64,000 nt of DNA from Alphaproteobacteria bacterium (GTDB lineage Bacteria > Pseudomonadota > Alphaproteobacteria > Rhodospirillales > Magnetospirillaceae), in the NCBI GenBank assembly GCA_021325215.1, contig JAJPHO010000097.1, positions 49,821 to 113,820 on the forward strand, written 5' to 3'. The position numbers and the translations under genes were made by a program. The notes beneath the pieces were generated by a model that was given only the letters and a program-made list of their open reading frames with translations, did no database searches and was not told the DNA's origin. This document shows positions 38,406 to 47,228 of this stretch, one piece after another; position 1 is the first letter of the stretch; every line of letters begins with the position of its first letter.

Positions 38406-39697
38406 CGGGGAAAGTTGATCCGCGCCGGTTGTTCTGGATCGGCGTGCTGGGGCTGTTTTCGGCGGCGATGAATACGTCTCTGCGGGCCGGCGTCGCCGCC
38501 CGCATCAAGGACCAATGGCTGGCGCCGCTCGATCCGGTCCATGCCGGCGAGATGACCGGTGCGGCGCTGGGCGCCAGCTTTCTAGGCTTCTCGCTGACGC
38601 TGTTCATCGCCAGCCCGTTCCTCGACGCCATCGGCATGCGCCGCATGCTGGCCGGCGCCGCCGCCTGCCTGATCGGCGGCACTTTGCTGGTCACCAATGC
38701 CGCGTCGCTGGCCGAGGGCATGGCGCTGTTCCATGTGGTGTGGATCGGCATGATGCTGTGCGGCATCGGCTGGGGCGCGGTCGAGGCGACCATCAATCCG
38801 ATGACCACGGCGCTCTATCCCGACGACAAGACCAGCCGCCTCAACATGCTGCATGCTTGGTGGCCGGGCGGACTGATCGTCGGCGGCCTGATCAGCGCGC
38901 TGCTGGGCGACCTCGATTGGCGCCTGCTGCTGGGGATCAGCATGGTTCCAGCCCTGGTGTTCGGCGTTCTCGCCGCCGGCGCCCATTTCCCGCAGACGGA
39001 GCGCGCCGCCTCGGGCATTTCCATGCGCGACATGTTCCTGGAGATCATTCGCCGGCCGAGCTTTCTCATCTGGTTCGGCGCGATGTTCCTGACCGCGGCG
39101 TCCGAGCTGGCGCCGGGGCAATGGGTCGATGTCGCCTTGTCGCACCGCGTGGGTATGCGCGGCATCCTGCTGCTGGTTTATGTCAGCGGCCTGATGTTCG
39201 TCCTGCGCAATTTCGCCGGGATGCTGGTGCATCGCCTGGGCAATGTCGGGCTGCTGTGGTGTTCCAGCCTGCTGGCCGGCATCGGCCTGCTGCTGCTGTC
39301 GCGGGCCGAAAGCCCGGTGGGGGCGATCCTGGCCGCCACCGTGTGGGGCTTCGGCGTCTGCTTCATGTGGCCGACCATGATGGCCTCGGTGGCCGAGCGC
39401 TATCCGCGCGGCGGTGCGTTCCTGATCGGGCTGATGGGTACGGCGGGCTCGCTGTCGAGCTATCTGGTGCTGCCCAAGCTGGGCGAGGTCTATGACGGGG
39501 CCAAGATCGACCTGGCGGGCGGCGCCGAGGCGCTGGCGCAGCTGGCCGGCGAGGCTCTGGCCCGCATCGAGGATCAGGCCGCCTCGGCCTCCTTCGCCAC
39601 TCTGGCGATCCTGCCGGCGATTCTCCTGCTGGTGTTCGGTGGCGTCTGGCTGAAGGAGCGCAAAGGCGCCGCTGGAACGGATCGCTTCCGCTATTGA
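38402..39697 (+). CDS. Major facilitator superfamily transporter
   Basis: 431 residues with twelve hydrophobic helices and the cytoplasmic loop signature DDKTSRLNMLHAWWPGGLIVGG, typical of a sugar-type MFS group related to glucose/fucose permeases. It should bring the sugar or its keto derivative across the inner membrane. It is the last gene of the LacI-controlled cluster and overlaps the isomerase tail by four bases. Its 3' end overlaps the convergent small gene by seven bases. Confidence 0.88.
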   Translation: MTGKVDPRRLFWIGVLGLFSAAMNTSLRAGVAARIKDQWLAPLDPVHAGEMTGAALGASFLGFSLTLFIASPFLDAIGMRRMLAGAAACLIGGTLLVTNAASLAEGMALFHVVWIGMMLCGIGWGAVEATINPMTTALYPDDKTSRLNMLHAWWPGGLIVGGLISALLGDLDWRLLLGISMVPALVFGVLAAGAHFPQTERAASGISMRDMFLEIIRRPSFLIWFGAMFLTAASELAPGQWVDVALSHRVGMRGILLLVYVSGLMFVLRNFAGMLVHRLGNVGLLWCSSLLAGIGLLLLSRAESPVGAILAATVWGFGVCFMWPTMMASVAERYPRGGAFLIGLMGTAGSLSSYLVLPKLGEVYDGAKIDLAGGAEALAQLAGEALARIEDQAASASFATLAILPAILLLVFGGVWLKERKGAAGTDRFRY

Positions 39698-40173
39698 GGT
39701 TCGCTGGTCAGCGCGGCGAAGCGGAAGCGGAAGGGCGAGATGCCGTCCTTCATCAGGCCGTTGAGGGCGTTGTCAGCCGCCATATAGGTGCCGCCGGTGG
39801 TCTCGGGCGCATGGGCCAGGGCCTGGGGCGAGGGGGCGATCAGATAGCCCGCCATCTTCGATCTCGCCACCGTCTCGCGCTTTTCCGGCGAGTCGGTGAC
39901 CAGATGGACCAGCAGCAGCGACAGGATCTGCTTCACGTCGGGATGATGCAGGTTGCCGGTAATCACCGAGCTGGCCAGGGTGAACTGCGCCGCATGGGAA
40001 TCGTTGGCGAAGGGCCTCTGCTGGCGCAGCCCCCTGATCGCGGCCTCGGCCTGCTTGCGGGTGTTCTCGAGCTTGGCGCGCGGCAGGCCGAAATGCAGGA
40101 TGAAGGGCGGCTGGGTCGACTGGGCCTCATAGCCCGGGTCCATCTTCAGGAAAAACTCGATTACCTCGGCCAT
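39691..40173 (-). CDS. Hypothetical protein
   Basis: 160 residues from ATG 40173, with GAGGAAGG upstream; a longer frame to ATG 40239 exists but its extra residues look non-conserved. It begins MAEVIEFFLKMDPGYEAQST and has no signal peptide, membrane segment or motif I recognise. Basic and helical in composition. Tail-to-tail overlap with the MFS gene. Confidence 0.55.
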   Translation of the reverse strand: MAEVIEFFLKMDPGYEAQSTQPPFILHFGLPRAKLENTRKQAEAAIRGLRQQRPFANDSHAAQFTLASSVITGNLHHPDVKQILSLLLVHLVTDSPEKRETVARSKMAGYLIAPSPQALAHAPETTGGTYMAADNALNGLMKDGISPFRFRFAALTSEPQ

Positions 40174-40295
40174 CACCTTCCTCGATACGCGATGCTCTGC
40201 GGTCGGCGCCAGTATAGGGGCACCGTCCTGACGTTCCACGAAATTCGCGCATCATCTTGGCGGCTAAATCTTGAGAAAAACAAAAGGCCGGCGAT

Positions 40296-40601
40296 TTACG
40301 TCAAGATCGCGCTTGTCCCGTAGCTCAGCGCCTGGACGACGGCCAGCAGCGCGAAGGTCAGCAGAAAGATCGAGACGATCTTGCCCATCGACCAGGGCCT
40401 GACCGCCCGGCGTGCCATGAAGCCGGTCAGCAGCGCCGGCAGGATGACATTGACGGCCAGGCGGCCCATCGCTTCGCTGAACCCCTCGGGCGAGGGCAGC
40501 AAATCGGCGCCGGCGAAAAAGACACCCATTCCGATGATGAAAATGACGACGGCGCACAAGAAGGCCTTGGCGTAAGGCCGTTTGGTTCGTAGCGGCGGCA
40601 T
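40296..40601 (-). CDS. Small three-helix membrane protein, unknown function
   Basis: 101 residues with GAGAGGAG six bases before ATG 40601. Three hydrophobic segments are visible (about residues 12-31, 47-63 and 73-92). No family recognised. It follows rpsD on the same strand but is separated from it by a strong terminator, so it would need its own promoter. Confidence 0.6.
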   Translation of the reverse strand: MPPLRTKRPYAKAFLCAVVIFIIGMGVFFAGADLLPSPEGFSEAMGRLAVNVILPALLTGFMARRAVRPWSMGKIVSIFLLTFALLAVVQALSYGTSAILT

Positions 40602-40669
40602 GGCGGACTCCTCTCCAACCCCAGATCAGGTCTGGTAACCCTCGGAGAGGCGAGAGGGTTGCAAAGAAA

Positions 40670-40695
40670 AAGCCCGGCGATCGCTCGCCGGGCTT
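40670..40695 (-). terminator. Intrinsic terminator after rpsD
   Basis: 11 bp perfect stem AAGCCCGGCGA / TCGCCGGGCTT with loop TCGC. On the minus strand it is followed by TTTTC, and on the plus strand by CTTTT, so it can work in both directions. It lies 27 bases past the rpsD stop. Confidence 0.85.
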
Positions 40696-40721
40696 CTTTT
40701 CGTCGGAACTCGCCGCGCTGA

Positions 40722-41339
40722 TCAGCGCGAGTAGAATTCGATGACGAGGTTCGGTTCCATCTGCACCGGATACGGCACGTCGGCCAGCTTCGGAGCGCGG
40801 ACGAAGGAACCCTTCATCTCCTTGTGGTCGACCGACAGATATTCCGGAACGTCGCGCTCGCCCGACTGGGCGGCTTCCAGGATCAGGGCCATGTCCTTGG
40901 ACTTTTCCTTCACCGAGATGACGTCGTTGTCCTTGATCTGGTAGGACGAGATGTTGACGCGCTTGCCGTTCACGCGGATGTGGCCATGGTTGACGATCTG
41001 GCGGGCGGCGAACGGGGTCGGGGCGAACTTGAGGCGGTACACGACCGCGTCCAGGCGGCGCTCCAGCAGCTCGATCAGGTTCTCGGAGGTGTCGCCACGG
41101 CGGCGCACGGCCTCGTCATACAGCTTGCGGAACTGCTTCTCGCTGACATTGCCGTAATAGCCCTTGAGGGTCTGCTTGGCCGACAGCTGGGTGCCGAAGT
41201 CGGACGGCTTCTTGCGGCGGGCGCCATGCTGGCCCGGGGGATTCTCGCGGCCCTTGGCCAGCGGGGACTTGGAACGGCCCCACAGATTCACGCCCAGGCG
41301 GCGGTTGATCTTATATTTCGCTTCGATGCGCTTGCTCAT
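40722..41339 (-). CDS. rpsD: 30S ribosomal protein S4
   Basis: 205 residues, the normal length. [20 protein letters not shown], then the S4 RNA-binding domain [20 protein letters not shown] and [20 protein letters not shown]. It binds 16S rRNA early in 30S assembly. It stands alone, outside an alpha operon, with its own promoter upstream and a strong terminator downstream. Confidence 0.98.
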   Translation of the reverse strand: MSKRIEAKYKINRRLGVNLWGRSKSPLAKGRENPPGQHGARRKKPSDFGTQLSAKQTLKGYYGNVSEKQFRKLYDEAVRRRGDTSENLIELLERRLDAVVYRLKFAPTPFAARQIVNHGHIRVNGKRVNISSYQIKDNDVISVKEKSKDMALILEAAQSGERDVPEYLSVDHKEMKGSFVRAPKLADVPYPVQMEPNLVIEFYSR

Positions 41340-41445
41340 CGTATTTCCTTATTCAACAAATTTGTCCCGATAGGCCTTGGTCCGCATCTCTGCGGGGCGG
41401 GGAACGGAATGGCTACCGGCCCACTTTCTCGGGAATAGGCGGCGG

Positions 41446-41473
41446 ATTATGCGAATCGCGGCGCGAGAGTCAA
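41446..41473 (-). promoter_or_regulatory. Probable sigma70 promoter of rpsD
   Basis: On the minus strand TTGACT (41468-41473) and CATAAT (41446-41451) are spaced by 16 bases, followed by a ~106-base leader to the rpsD ATG. An upstream T-run (TTTTTG) may act as an UP-like element. The leader includes a CCGCA-TCTC-TGCGG hairpin. Confidence 0.65.
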
Positions 41474-41483
41474 CAAAAAGGAC

Positions 41484-42125
41484 TCATCTTTCCAAGATGA
41501 AGCTTTCCGGGGCTTCGCGCTGCTGCCAGCCCAGGCGGGCCAGTTCGGGCTGGTCGTGCTCCTCGACCGGATAGCCGACACAGAGATAGGCGACCAGATG
41601 CCAGGTCTCGGGCACCTCCAGCGCCTGGGTCACTTCGACCGGGTCGATGATCGAGACCCACCCGACGCCGATCCCCACCATGCGGGCTGCCAGCCAGAAA
41701 TTATGGATCGCGGCCACCACCGAATAATCCAGCGTTTCGGCCATGGTCTTGCGGCCCAGCCCGTGGCCGAGAGGGGTTTCTCGGTCGCAGAAGACGGCGA
41801 TATGCACCGGCGCATCGTCGAGGCCGGACAGTTTCAGCTGCGCATAGAGCTTGGCCCGCTCGCCGCGGAAATCCGACAAGGCATCATGGTTGCAGCGCTC
41901 GAAGCTGCTGCGCACCACGGCGCGGCGGGCGGGGCTCTCGACATTGACGAAGCGCCAGGGCTGGGCGTTGCCGACCGACGGGGCCAGGCAGGCCAGCTCG
42001 ATCAGATGCTTGACGCTGGCGACATCCAGCGGATCGGTCTTGAACCGGCGTACATCGCGGCGCCATACCAGCAGCTGTTCGAACGTGCTGGCGAAAGTCT
42101 GATCGAAGACGGGAGCGTTAGTCAT
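41484..42125 (-). CDS. bluB: 5,6-dimethylbenzimidazole synthase BluB
   Basis: 213 residues of a nitroreductase fold with the BluB signatures FEQLLVWRRDVRRFKTDPLD, LACLAPSVGNAQPWRFV, LGHGLGRKTMAETLDYSVVA and GVGWVSIIDP. BluB fragments reduced flavin with oxygen to make the lower ligand of vitamin B12. No other cobalamin gene is adjacent. Its start overlaps the trmJ stop by eight bases, so the two are co-transcribed. Confidence 0.92.
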   Translation of the reverse strand: MTNAPVFDQTFASTFEQLLVWRRDVRRFKTDPLDVASVKHLIELACLAPSVGNAQPWRFVNVESPARRAVVRSSFERCNHDALSDFRGERAKLYAQLKLSGLDDAPVHIAVFCDRETPLGHGLGRKTMAETLDYSVVAAIHNFWLAARMVGIGVGWVSIIDPVEVTQALEVPETWHLVAYLCVGYPVEEHDQPELARLGWQQREAPESFILER

Positions 42126-42870
42126 TCTCTTCGCCTTTCCGCCGGCGATAGGTCACCAGCTCGTGCACGATACCATGAAGCGTGCGGACTTCCTGCAAGG
42201 TCAGTTCGGCGCGCTCGAACATATTGCGGATATTGCGAACCATGCCCGGGCGCTTCTCGGTCACGCGGTAGAAGCCGCAATCGTCCAATTCACGTTCGAG
42301 ATGCTCGAAGAAGCCGATCAGATCCTTCTTGGTGGCCGGCGGGGCCGCGCCCTTGGTCATCGATACCGGTTCGGCCGGATCGCCGGCCTGGAACCATTCA
42401 TAGCCGATCAGCAATACGCATTGCGCGAGGTTCAGCGAGAAGTGCTCGGGGTTCAGGGGCACGGTAATGACCGTGTCGGCCAAGGCGACGTCGTCATTCT
42501 CGAGGCCGGTGCGCTCGGGGCCGAACATCACGGCGGTCTTCACGTCGCCGGCGGCGTGATGGGCGCGGATTTCGGTGGCGGCCTGCTTGGGCGTCACCAC
42601 CGGCTTGACCATGAAGCGGTTGCGCCCGGTGGTGGCATAGACCTTCTGCAGGTCGGCGATGGCATCCTCGGTGCGGTCGAACACCTGGGCGGCTTCGAGG
42701 ATCTTCTCGGCGCCCGAGGCGGCGGCGATGGCCCTCTCGGACAGCCAGTCTTCGCGCGGACCGACCAGACGCAAATTGGTCAGCGCGCAATTCATCATCG
42801 CCCGCGCCGTGGTGCCGATATTCTCGGACAATTGCGGGCGGACCAGAATGATCGCGGGAGGCAGTGACAT
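42118..42870 (-). CDS. trmJ: tRNA (cytidine/uridine-2'-O-)-methyltransferase TrmJ
   Basis: 250 residues of the SPOUT family. PAIILVRPQLSENIGTTARA is the family opening, MFGPERTGLENDDVALAD and VPLNPEHFSLNLAQCVLL form the knotted SAM site. It methylates the ribose at tRNA position 32. It lies between cimA and bluB on the same strand, 12 bases after cimA-side sequence. Confidence 0.93.
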   Translation of the reverse strand: MSLPPAIILVRPQLSENIGTTARAMMNCALTNLRLVGPREDWLSERAIAAASGAEKILEAAQVFDRTEDAIADLQKVYATTGRNRFMVKPVVTPKQAATEIRAHHAAGDVKTAVMFGPERTGLENDDVALADTVITVPLNPEHFSLNLAQCVLLIGYEWFQAGDPAEPVSMTKGAAPPATKKDLIGFFEHLERELDDCGFYRVTEKRPGMVRNIRNMFERAELTLQEVRTLHGIVHELVTYRRRKGEEND

Positions 42871-42882
42871 GAAACTCTCTAT

Positions 42883-44469
42883 CTATGCGCCGTCGCGCAG
42901 CAGTTTATAGGTGATGCTGTCATGCAGCGCCGCATAGGAGGCGTCGATGACGTTGGTCGAGACCCCGACCGTCGACCAGCGTTCGCCCTTGCCGTCGGCG
43001 CTTTCGATCATGACGCGCGTCTGGGCGTTGGTGGCCGCCTGGGGGTCCAGAATGCGCACCTTGTAATCGACCAGACGCAAATCCGCCAGCTGCGGATAGG
43101 CAGGGCTGAGTATCTTGCGCATCGCGGCGTCGAGCGCGGCGACCGGGCCGTTGCCTTCCGCCACGGTCATCAGGGTCTCGCCCTTGACCTCTGCCTTGAT
43201 GATGGCTTCGGACAAGGTCAGCAGGTCGGTGCCGACATCCCAGCGCCGCTCGTCGATGACGCGAAAGCCGAGCAGGCGGAAATAATCCGGCACCGAGGAC
43301 AGCATGCGCCTGGCCAGCAATTCGAAGCTGGCCTCGGCGCCGTCATAGGCATAGCCGGCATATTCGCGCTGCTTCACCTCGTCGATCAGCTTCGACACCT
43401 TGGGGTCGTTCGGATCGGCATCGATGCCGATGTCGCGGAAGCGGGCCAGGATGTTCGAGCGGCCGGCCTGGTCCGACACCACGATATGGCGGCGGTTGCC
43501 GACCGATTCCGGCGTGACATGTTCGTAGCAGCGCGGGTCCTTCTCGACGGCGGAGACATGCAGCCCACCCTTATGCGCGAAAGCGGAATCGCCGACATAG
43601 GGCGCGTGGCGGTCCGGCGCCCGGTTCAGGCGCTCGTCCAGCATGCGCGAGACATGGGTCAGCTTGGTGAGGTCGGCCTCGGACACGCCGGTCTCATAGC
43701 CCATCTTCAGCATCAGATTGGGCAGGATCGAGATCAGATTGGCGTTGCCGCAGCGCTCGCCCAGGCCGTTCAGCGTGCCTTGGATCTGGCGCGCGCCGGC
43801 CCGCACCGCGGCCAGCGAATTGGCGACGGCGGAGGCGGAATCGTTATGGCAATGGATGCCGATATTGGCGCCCGGCACGACCTTGGCGACGGCAGTAACG
43901 ATCTCCTCGACCTCGTGCGGCAGCGAGCCGCCATTGGTGTCGCACAGCACCACCCAGCGCGCCCCGGCTTCGTAGGCCGCCGTGGCGACGGACAGGGCAT
44001 AGCCGGGATTGGCGCGATAGCCGTCGAAGAAATGTTCGGCGTCGAAGATCACCTCGGCGACCTTGGTCTTCGCATAGGACACCGATTCCGAGACCATGCG
44101 GACATTCTCGTCCAGCGGAATGCCGAGCGCGACGGTGACCTGGAAATCCCAGCTCTTGCCGACCAGGGTCACGGCCTTGGCCGCCGGCACCAGCACCGCC
44201 TGCAGGCCGGGATCGTTCGAGGCCGAGCGGCCGGCGCGCCGCGTCATGCCGAACGCGGTCAGGGTGGCGCGGGCCAGCTTCGGCGCGTCGGCGAAGAAGG
44301 CGTCGTCGGTCGGATTGGCGCCGGGCCAGCCGCCTTCAATATAGTCAATGCCCAGGGAATCCAGTTCGCGCGCAATAGCCATCTTGTCCGCCGGGCTGAA
44401 ATCAACGCCCTGCGTCTGCGCTCCGTCGCGCAGCGTGCTGTCATACAGATAGACGCGCTTATCGCTCAT
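42883..44469 (-). CDS. cimA: Citramalate synthase
   Basis: 528 residues, the CimA/LeuA long form. The catalytic barrel opens YLYDSTLRDGAQTQGVDFSP and has GIDYIEGGWPGANPTD; metal ligands HCHNDSA follow (NIGIHCHNDSASAVANSLAA), and a LeuA dimer domain closes it. It condenses pyruvate and acetyl-CoA to (R)-citramalate, a threonine-independent route to isoleucine. The IEGGWPG motif distinguishes it from 2-isopropylmalate synthase. Confidence 0.93.
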   Translation of the reverse strand: MSDKRVYLYDSTLRDGAQTQGVDFSPADKMAIARELDSLGIDYIEGGWPGANPTDDAFFADAPKLARATLTAFGMTRRAGRSASNDPGLQAVLVPAAKAVTLVGKSWDFQVTVALGIPLDENVRMVSESVSYAKTKVAEVIFDAEHFFDGYRANPGYALSVATAAYEAGARWVVLCDTNGGSLPHEVEEIVTAVAKVVPGANIGIHCHNDSASAVANSLAAVRAGARQIQGTLNGLGERCGNANLISILPNLMLKMGYETGVSEADLTKLTHVSRMLDERLNRAPDRHAPYVGDSAFAHKGGLHVSAVEKDPRCYEHVTPESVGNRRHIVVSDQAGRSNILARFRDIGIDADPNDPKVSKLIDEVKQREYAGYAYDGAEASFELLARRMLSSVPDYFRLLGFRVIDERRWDVGTDLLTLSEAIIKAEVKGETLMTVAEGNGPVAALDAAMRKILSPAYPQLADLRLVDYKVRILDPQAATNAQTRVMIESADGKGERWSTVGVSTNVIDASYAALHDSITYKLLRDGA

Positions 44470-44544
44470 GGTTTCCTGTACCGGACTGAAAATAAAGGTC
44501 AGGCAGGATGCCCTATGAGGTAGCGTGCCTCAAGGATTTAGCGC

Positions 44545-45471
44545 TCAGGGGACCATCGGCGGTGGGCCGAGGCGCTTGCACTCGCCGCTGACGCTCTCGC
44601 GCAGTATTTCCGCCAGGCGCCGTGCGCCGGGACCGGCGAAATCCGGATCGGCCAGCACCAGATAGAGCTGCACCTCGCGGCGGCCGCCTTCCTTCATCGG
44701 CAGCGGGGCGAGGGTGCCCGCGGCGATTTCCCGCTGGATGCGGTATTCGGGCAGCCAGGCGAAGCCGTGGCCTGCGGCGGCGGCCTGGATCGAGCTCGAC
44801 ATGGTGGTGACGGTCCAGCGCTGCTCGACCTCGATCGACATCACCTTGGAGGTGCGCACACTGCCGGAATCGCGCACCACCAGATGGCGGTAGCGCTTGA
44901 GATCGCGCGCCGTGACCGGGCGGCCGAGATGATGCAGCGGATGGTCGGGGTGGGCGGCGGCGATGATCGGCATCGGCATCAGCGGTTCGCCCAGGAAGCC
45001 CGGCGGCAGAGTGGGGGCGATGGCCAGATCGGCGCGATGCTGCAGCAGGGCTTCGGACGTCCCGGAGATCACAGATTCGATCACTTCGATACGGGTATTC
45101 GGCGCTTCCTCGCCGAACTTGGCCAGGCAGTCGAACAGCAGCCAGCTGGGGAACAGGATCTCGACGGCGATGGTCAGCTCCGCTTCCCAGCCGGCCGACA
45201 GGGTCTTGGCGGCGCGTTCCAGCAGTCCGGCCTCCTCGACCAGCGATAGCGCGCGGCGATAGAGCATCTTGCCGGTCTGGGTCAGCTGCGCCTTGCGGCC
45301 CTGGATCTCGAACACGGCGACGCCCAGCATCTCCTCGATCTTCTGCACCGAATAGGTGACGGCGGACTGGCTTTTATTGAGCTTTTGCGCGGCCTGGGCA
45401 TAGCCGCCGGCATCGACCACGGCGATCAGCGCGCGCCATTGTTCCAGGGTGATGTGCGGGGCATTCAGCAT
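44545..45471 (-). CDS. LysR-family transcriptional regulator
   Basis: 308 residues with the LysR HTH at the N-terminus (LEQWRALIAVVDAGGYAQAA, LNKSQSAVTYSVQKIEEML) and a substrate-binding domain behind it. It is divergent from azoR with a 113-base gap. That gap holds TATTC ... GAATA arms 15 bases apart, around 45512-45536, compatible with a LysR site. It probably controls azoR. Confidence 0.92.
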   Translation of the reverse strand: MLNAPHITLEQWRALIAVVDAGGYAQAAQKLNKSQSAVTYSVQKIEEMLGVAVFEIQGRKAQLTQTGKMLYRRALSLVEEAGLLERAAKTLSAGWEAELTIAVEILFPSWLLFDCLAKFGEEAPNTRIEVIESVISGTSEALLQHRADLAIAPTLPPGFLGEPLMPMPIIAAAHPDHPLHHLGRPVTARDLKRYRHLVVRDSGSVRTSKVMSIEVEQRWTVTTMSSSIQAAAAGHGFAWLPEYRIQREIAAGTLAPLPMKEGGRREVQLYLVLADPDFAGPGARRLAEILRESVSGECKRLGPPPMVP

Positions 45472-45584
45472 GGCATTGATCAGTTTATTGGATGGGTTTC
45501 AGCAATATATTCGTCTTTTTTATCGCCTGAATAAATAGTTTCATCGCCTCCAGCAAATTCAACACTCTCCGATGGAGGTTTCAA

Positions 45585-46187
45585 ATGACCACTCTCCTGC
45601 AGATCAACAGCAGCGTTTTCTCCCAGGGCGGGCAGTCGAGCCAGCTGGCCGACCATTATGTCGCGGCCTATCTGAAGTCGAACCCCGGCGCCAAGATCGT
45701 GACCCGCGACCTGGCGGCCAACCCGGTCCCGCATCTGGGCGGTGAGACCGTCGGCGCCTATTTCACCCCCGCCGATCAGCGCAGCGACGCGCAGAAGGCG
45801 GCGATCGCCCTGTCCGACGAGCTGGTCGCCGAGATCCAGGCTGCCGACACCATCGTGATCGGCGCCCCGATGTATAATTTCAACATTCCCTCGGTGCTGA
45901 AGGCTTACTTCGACCATATCGCCCGCGCCGGTGTTACCTTCAAATATACCGAGCAGGGCCCCGTCGGCCTGCTGACCGGCAAGAAGGCGGTGGTGTTCTC
46001 GACCCGCGGCGGCCTCTATGCCGGCACCCCGAACGACGTCGAGACCCCGTTTGTCCGCCAGTTCCTGGGCTTCCTGGGCATGACCGATGTAAACTTCGTC
46101 TATGCCGAAGGCTTGGCTTACGGCGACGAGAAGAAGGCCGAGGCGATGAAGGCCGCCAAGGCCGAGGTCGAGAAGCTGGCCGCCTAA
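45585..46187 (+). CDS. azoR: FMN-dependent NADH-azoreductase
   Basis: 200 residues. LLQINSSVFSQGGQSSQLAD is the flavodoxin-like phosphate loop, APMYNFNIPSVLKAYFDHIA is the FMN-binding family hallmark, and FSTRGGLYAGTP follows. It reduces azo dyes and quinones with NADH and probably serves in quinone or thiol stress defence. The divergent LysR gene is its likely regulator. It has ATGGAGG 10 bases before the ATG. Confidence 0.94.
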   Translation: MTTLLQINSSVFSQGGQSSQLADHYVAAYLKSNPGAKIVTRDLAANPVPHLGGETVGAYFTPADQRSDAQKAAIALSDELVAEIQAADTIVIGAPMYNFNIPSVLKAYFDHIARAGVTFKYTEQGPVGLLTGKKAVVFSTRGGLYAGTPNDVETPFVRQFLGFLGMTDVNFVYAEGLAYGDEKKAEAMKAAKAEVEKLAA

Positions 46188-46218
46188 CTCAGGCGGTGCG
46201 GTAAGATCCCACTGTGCC

Positions 46219-46275
46219 GGCCCCCTTGCGGGGCCGCGCGAAGGCCACCTCTAGGCCCTTTTGGGCCGGAGGTGG
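46219..46275. other. Two strong hairpins between azoR and the pirin gene
   Basis: GGCCCC-CTTGC-GGGGCC (46219-46235) is followed by a long bipartite hairpin (46245-46275): CCACCTC pairs with GAGGTGG, and an inner GGCCC pairs with GGGCC across loop TTTT. Without a T tract after it this is not a standard terminator. It forms the upstream part of the structured leader of the pirin gene. Confidence 0.65.
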
Positions 46276-46283
46276 ACGAGGCG

Positions 46284-46322
46284 GAAGCCAAGGGCGCGGA
46301 GCGACCGCCCGGCGATTGAGGG
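46284..46322 (+). promoter_or_regulatory. Recurrent 5' leader element, copy C
   Basis: Begins GAAGCCAAGGGC, then a GGGCG/CGCCC hairpin (46292-46310), overlapping GCCCGGCG (46307-46314), two bases and TGAGGG (46317-46322), 7 bases before the pirin ATG. The hairpin is less like the other two, but the GCCCGGCG-NN-TGAGGG part is exact. Confidence 0.55.
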
Positions 46323-46329
46323 CTACAAA

Positions 46330-47169
46330 ATGACTAAGCGTGTGGTTCAGGGGATCATCAGGGCAATTCCGGCGTCGGACGGCGCGGGCGTGAAGCTGAT
46401 GCGCAGCCTGGGCCAGAGCAACGCCGCCCGCATCGATCCCTTCCTGATGCTCGACTGTTTCTCGTCGGAGGAGGCCAGCGACTATATCGCCGGCTTCCCC
46501 GCCCACCCGCATCGCGGCTTCGAGACGGTCACCTACATGCTCGACGGCCATATGCGGCACGAGGATCATCTGGGCAATGTCGGCGAGCTGCGCAGCGGCG
46601 GCGCCCAATGGATGACCGCCGGCCGCGGCATCATCCATTCCGAGATGCCGCAGCAGGAGAGCGGCCGCATGCGCGGCTTCCAGCTGTGGATCAACCTGCC
46701 CTCGTCCGAAAAGATGAAGCCGGCCGGCTATCGCGACATCCAGGCCGACCAGATCCCGGTCGCCCAGCTTGCCGGCGGCGGCAAGGTCAAGGTGGTGGCG
46801 GGAACCTCGCACGGCGTGACCGGCCCGATCGACGGCGTCTCGACCCAGCCGCTGATGATCGATGTCGATCTGCCGGCGGGGCAGAGCTTTACCCAGGACC
46901 TGCCCGAAGGCCACAACGCCTTCGTCTATCCCTACGAAGGCACGCTGGTCATTGCCGGCGAACGCCTGTCGACCCATCAGGCCGCCATCCTGTCACCCGG
47001 CAGCGAAATCGAGATCGCCGCCCATGACGGTGGCACCAAATTCCTGCTCCTGGCGGCCCGGCCGCTGAACGAACCGGTGGTTCAGTACGGTCCCTTCGTG
47101 ATGAATTCCCGCGAAGAGATCGAACAGGCCATCCACGATTACCAGACGGGTAACTTCGTCGAAGCGTGA
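46330..47169 (+). CDS. Pirin family protein
   Basis: 279 residues from ATG 46330, chosen from the TGAGGG site just before it. The cupin metal site is visible in FPAHPHRGFETVTYMLDG, then MRHEDHLGN and TAGRGIIHSEMP (three His and a Glu). The C-terminal cupin repeat and a pirin ending are complete. Bacterial pirins have quercetinase or regulatory roles; the role here is not clear. A strong terminator follows. Confidence 0.92.
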   Translation: MTKRVVQGIIRAIPASDGAGVKLMRSLGQSNAARIDPFLMLDCFSSEEASDYIAGFPAHPHRGFETVTYMLDGHMRHEDHLGNVGELRSGGAQWMTAGRGIIHSEMPQQESGRMRGFQLWINLPSSEKMKPAGYRDIQADQIPVAQLAGGGKVKVVAGTSHGVTGPIDGVSTQPLMIDVDLPAGQSFTQDLPEGHNAFVYPYEGTLVIAGERLSTHQAAILSPGSEIEIAAHDGGTKFLLLAARPLNEPVVQYGPFVMNSREEIEQAIHDYQTGNFVEA

Positions 47170-47190
47170 TCCCCCCTCGCGCTTTTGAAG

Positions 47191-47228
47191 TCCCCTTGCT
47201 CCTCCCCCCAGGAGCAAGGGGATTTTTT
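47191..47228 (+). terminator. Intrinsic terminator after the pirin gene
   Basis: Perfect 13 bp stem TCCCCTTGCTCCT / AGGAGCAAGGGGA around a CCCCCC loop (47191-47222), followed by TTTTTT (47223-47228). The T run touches the stop codon of the convergent hydrolase. Confidence 0.92.
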
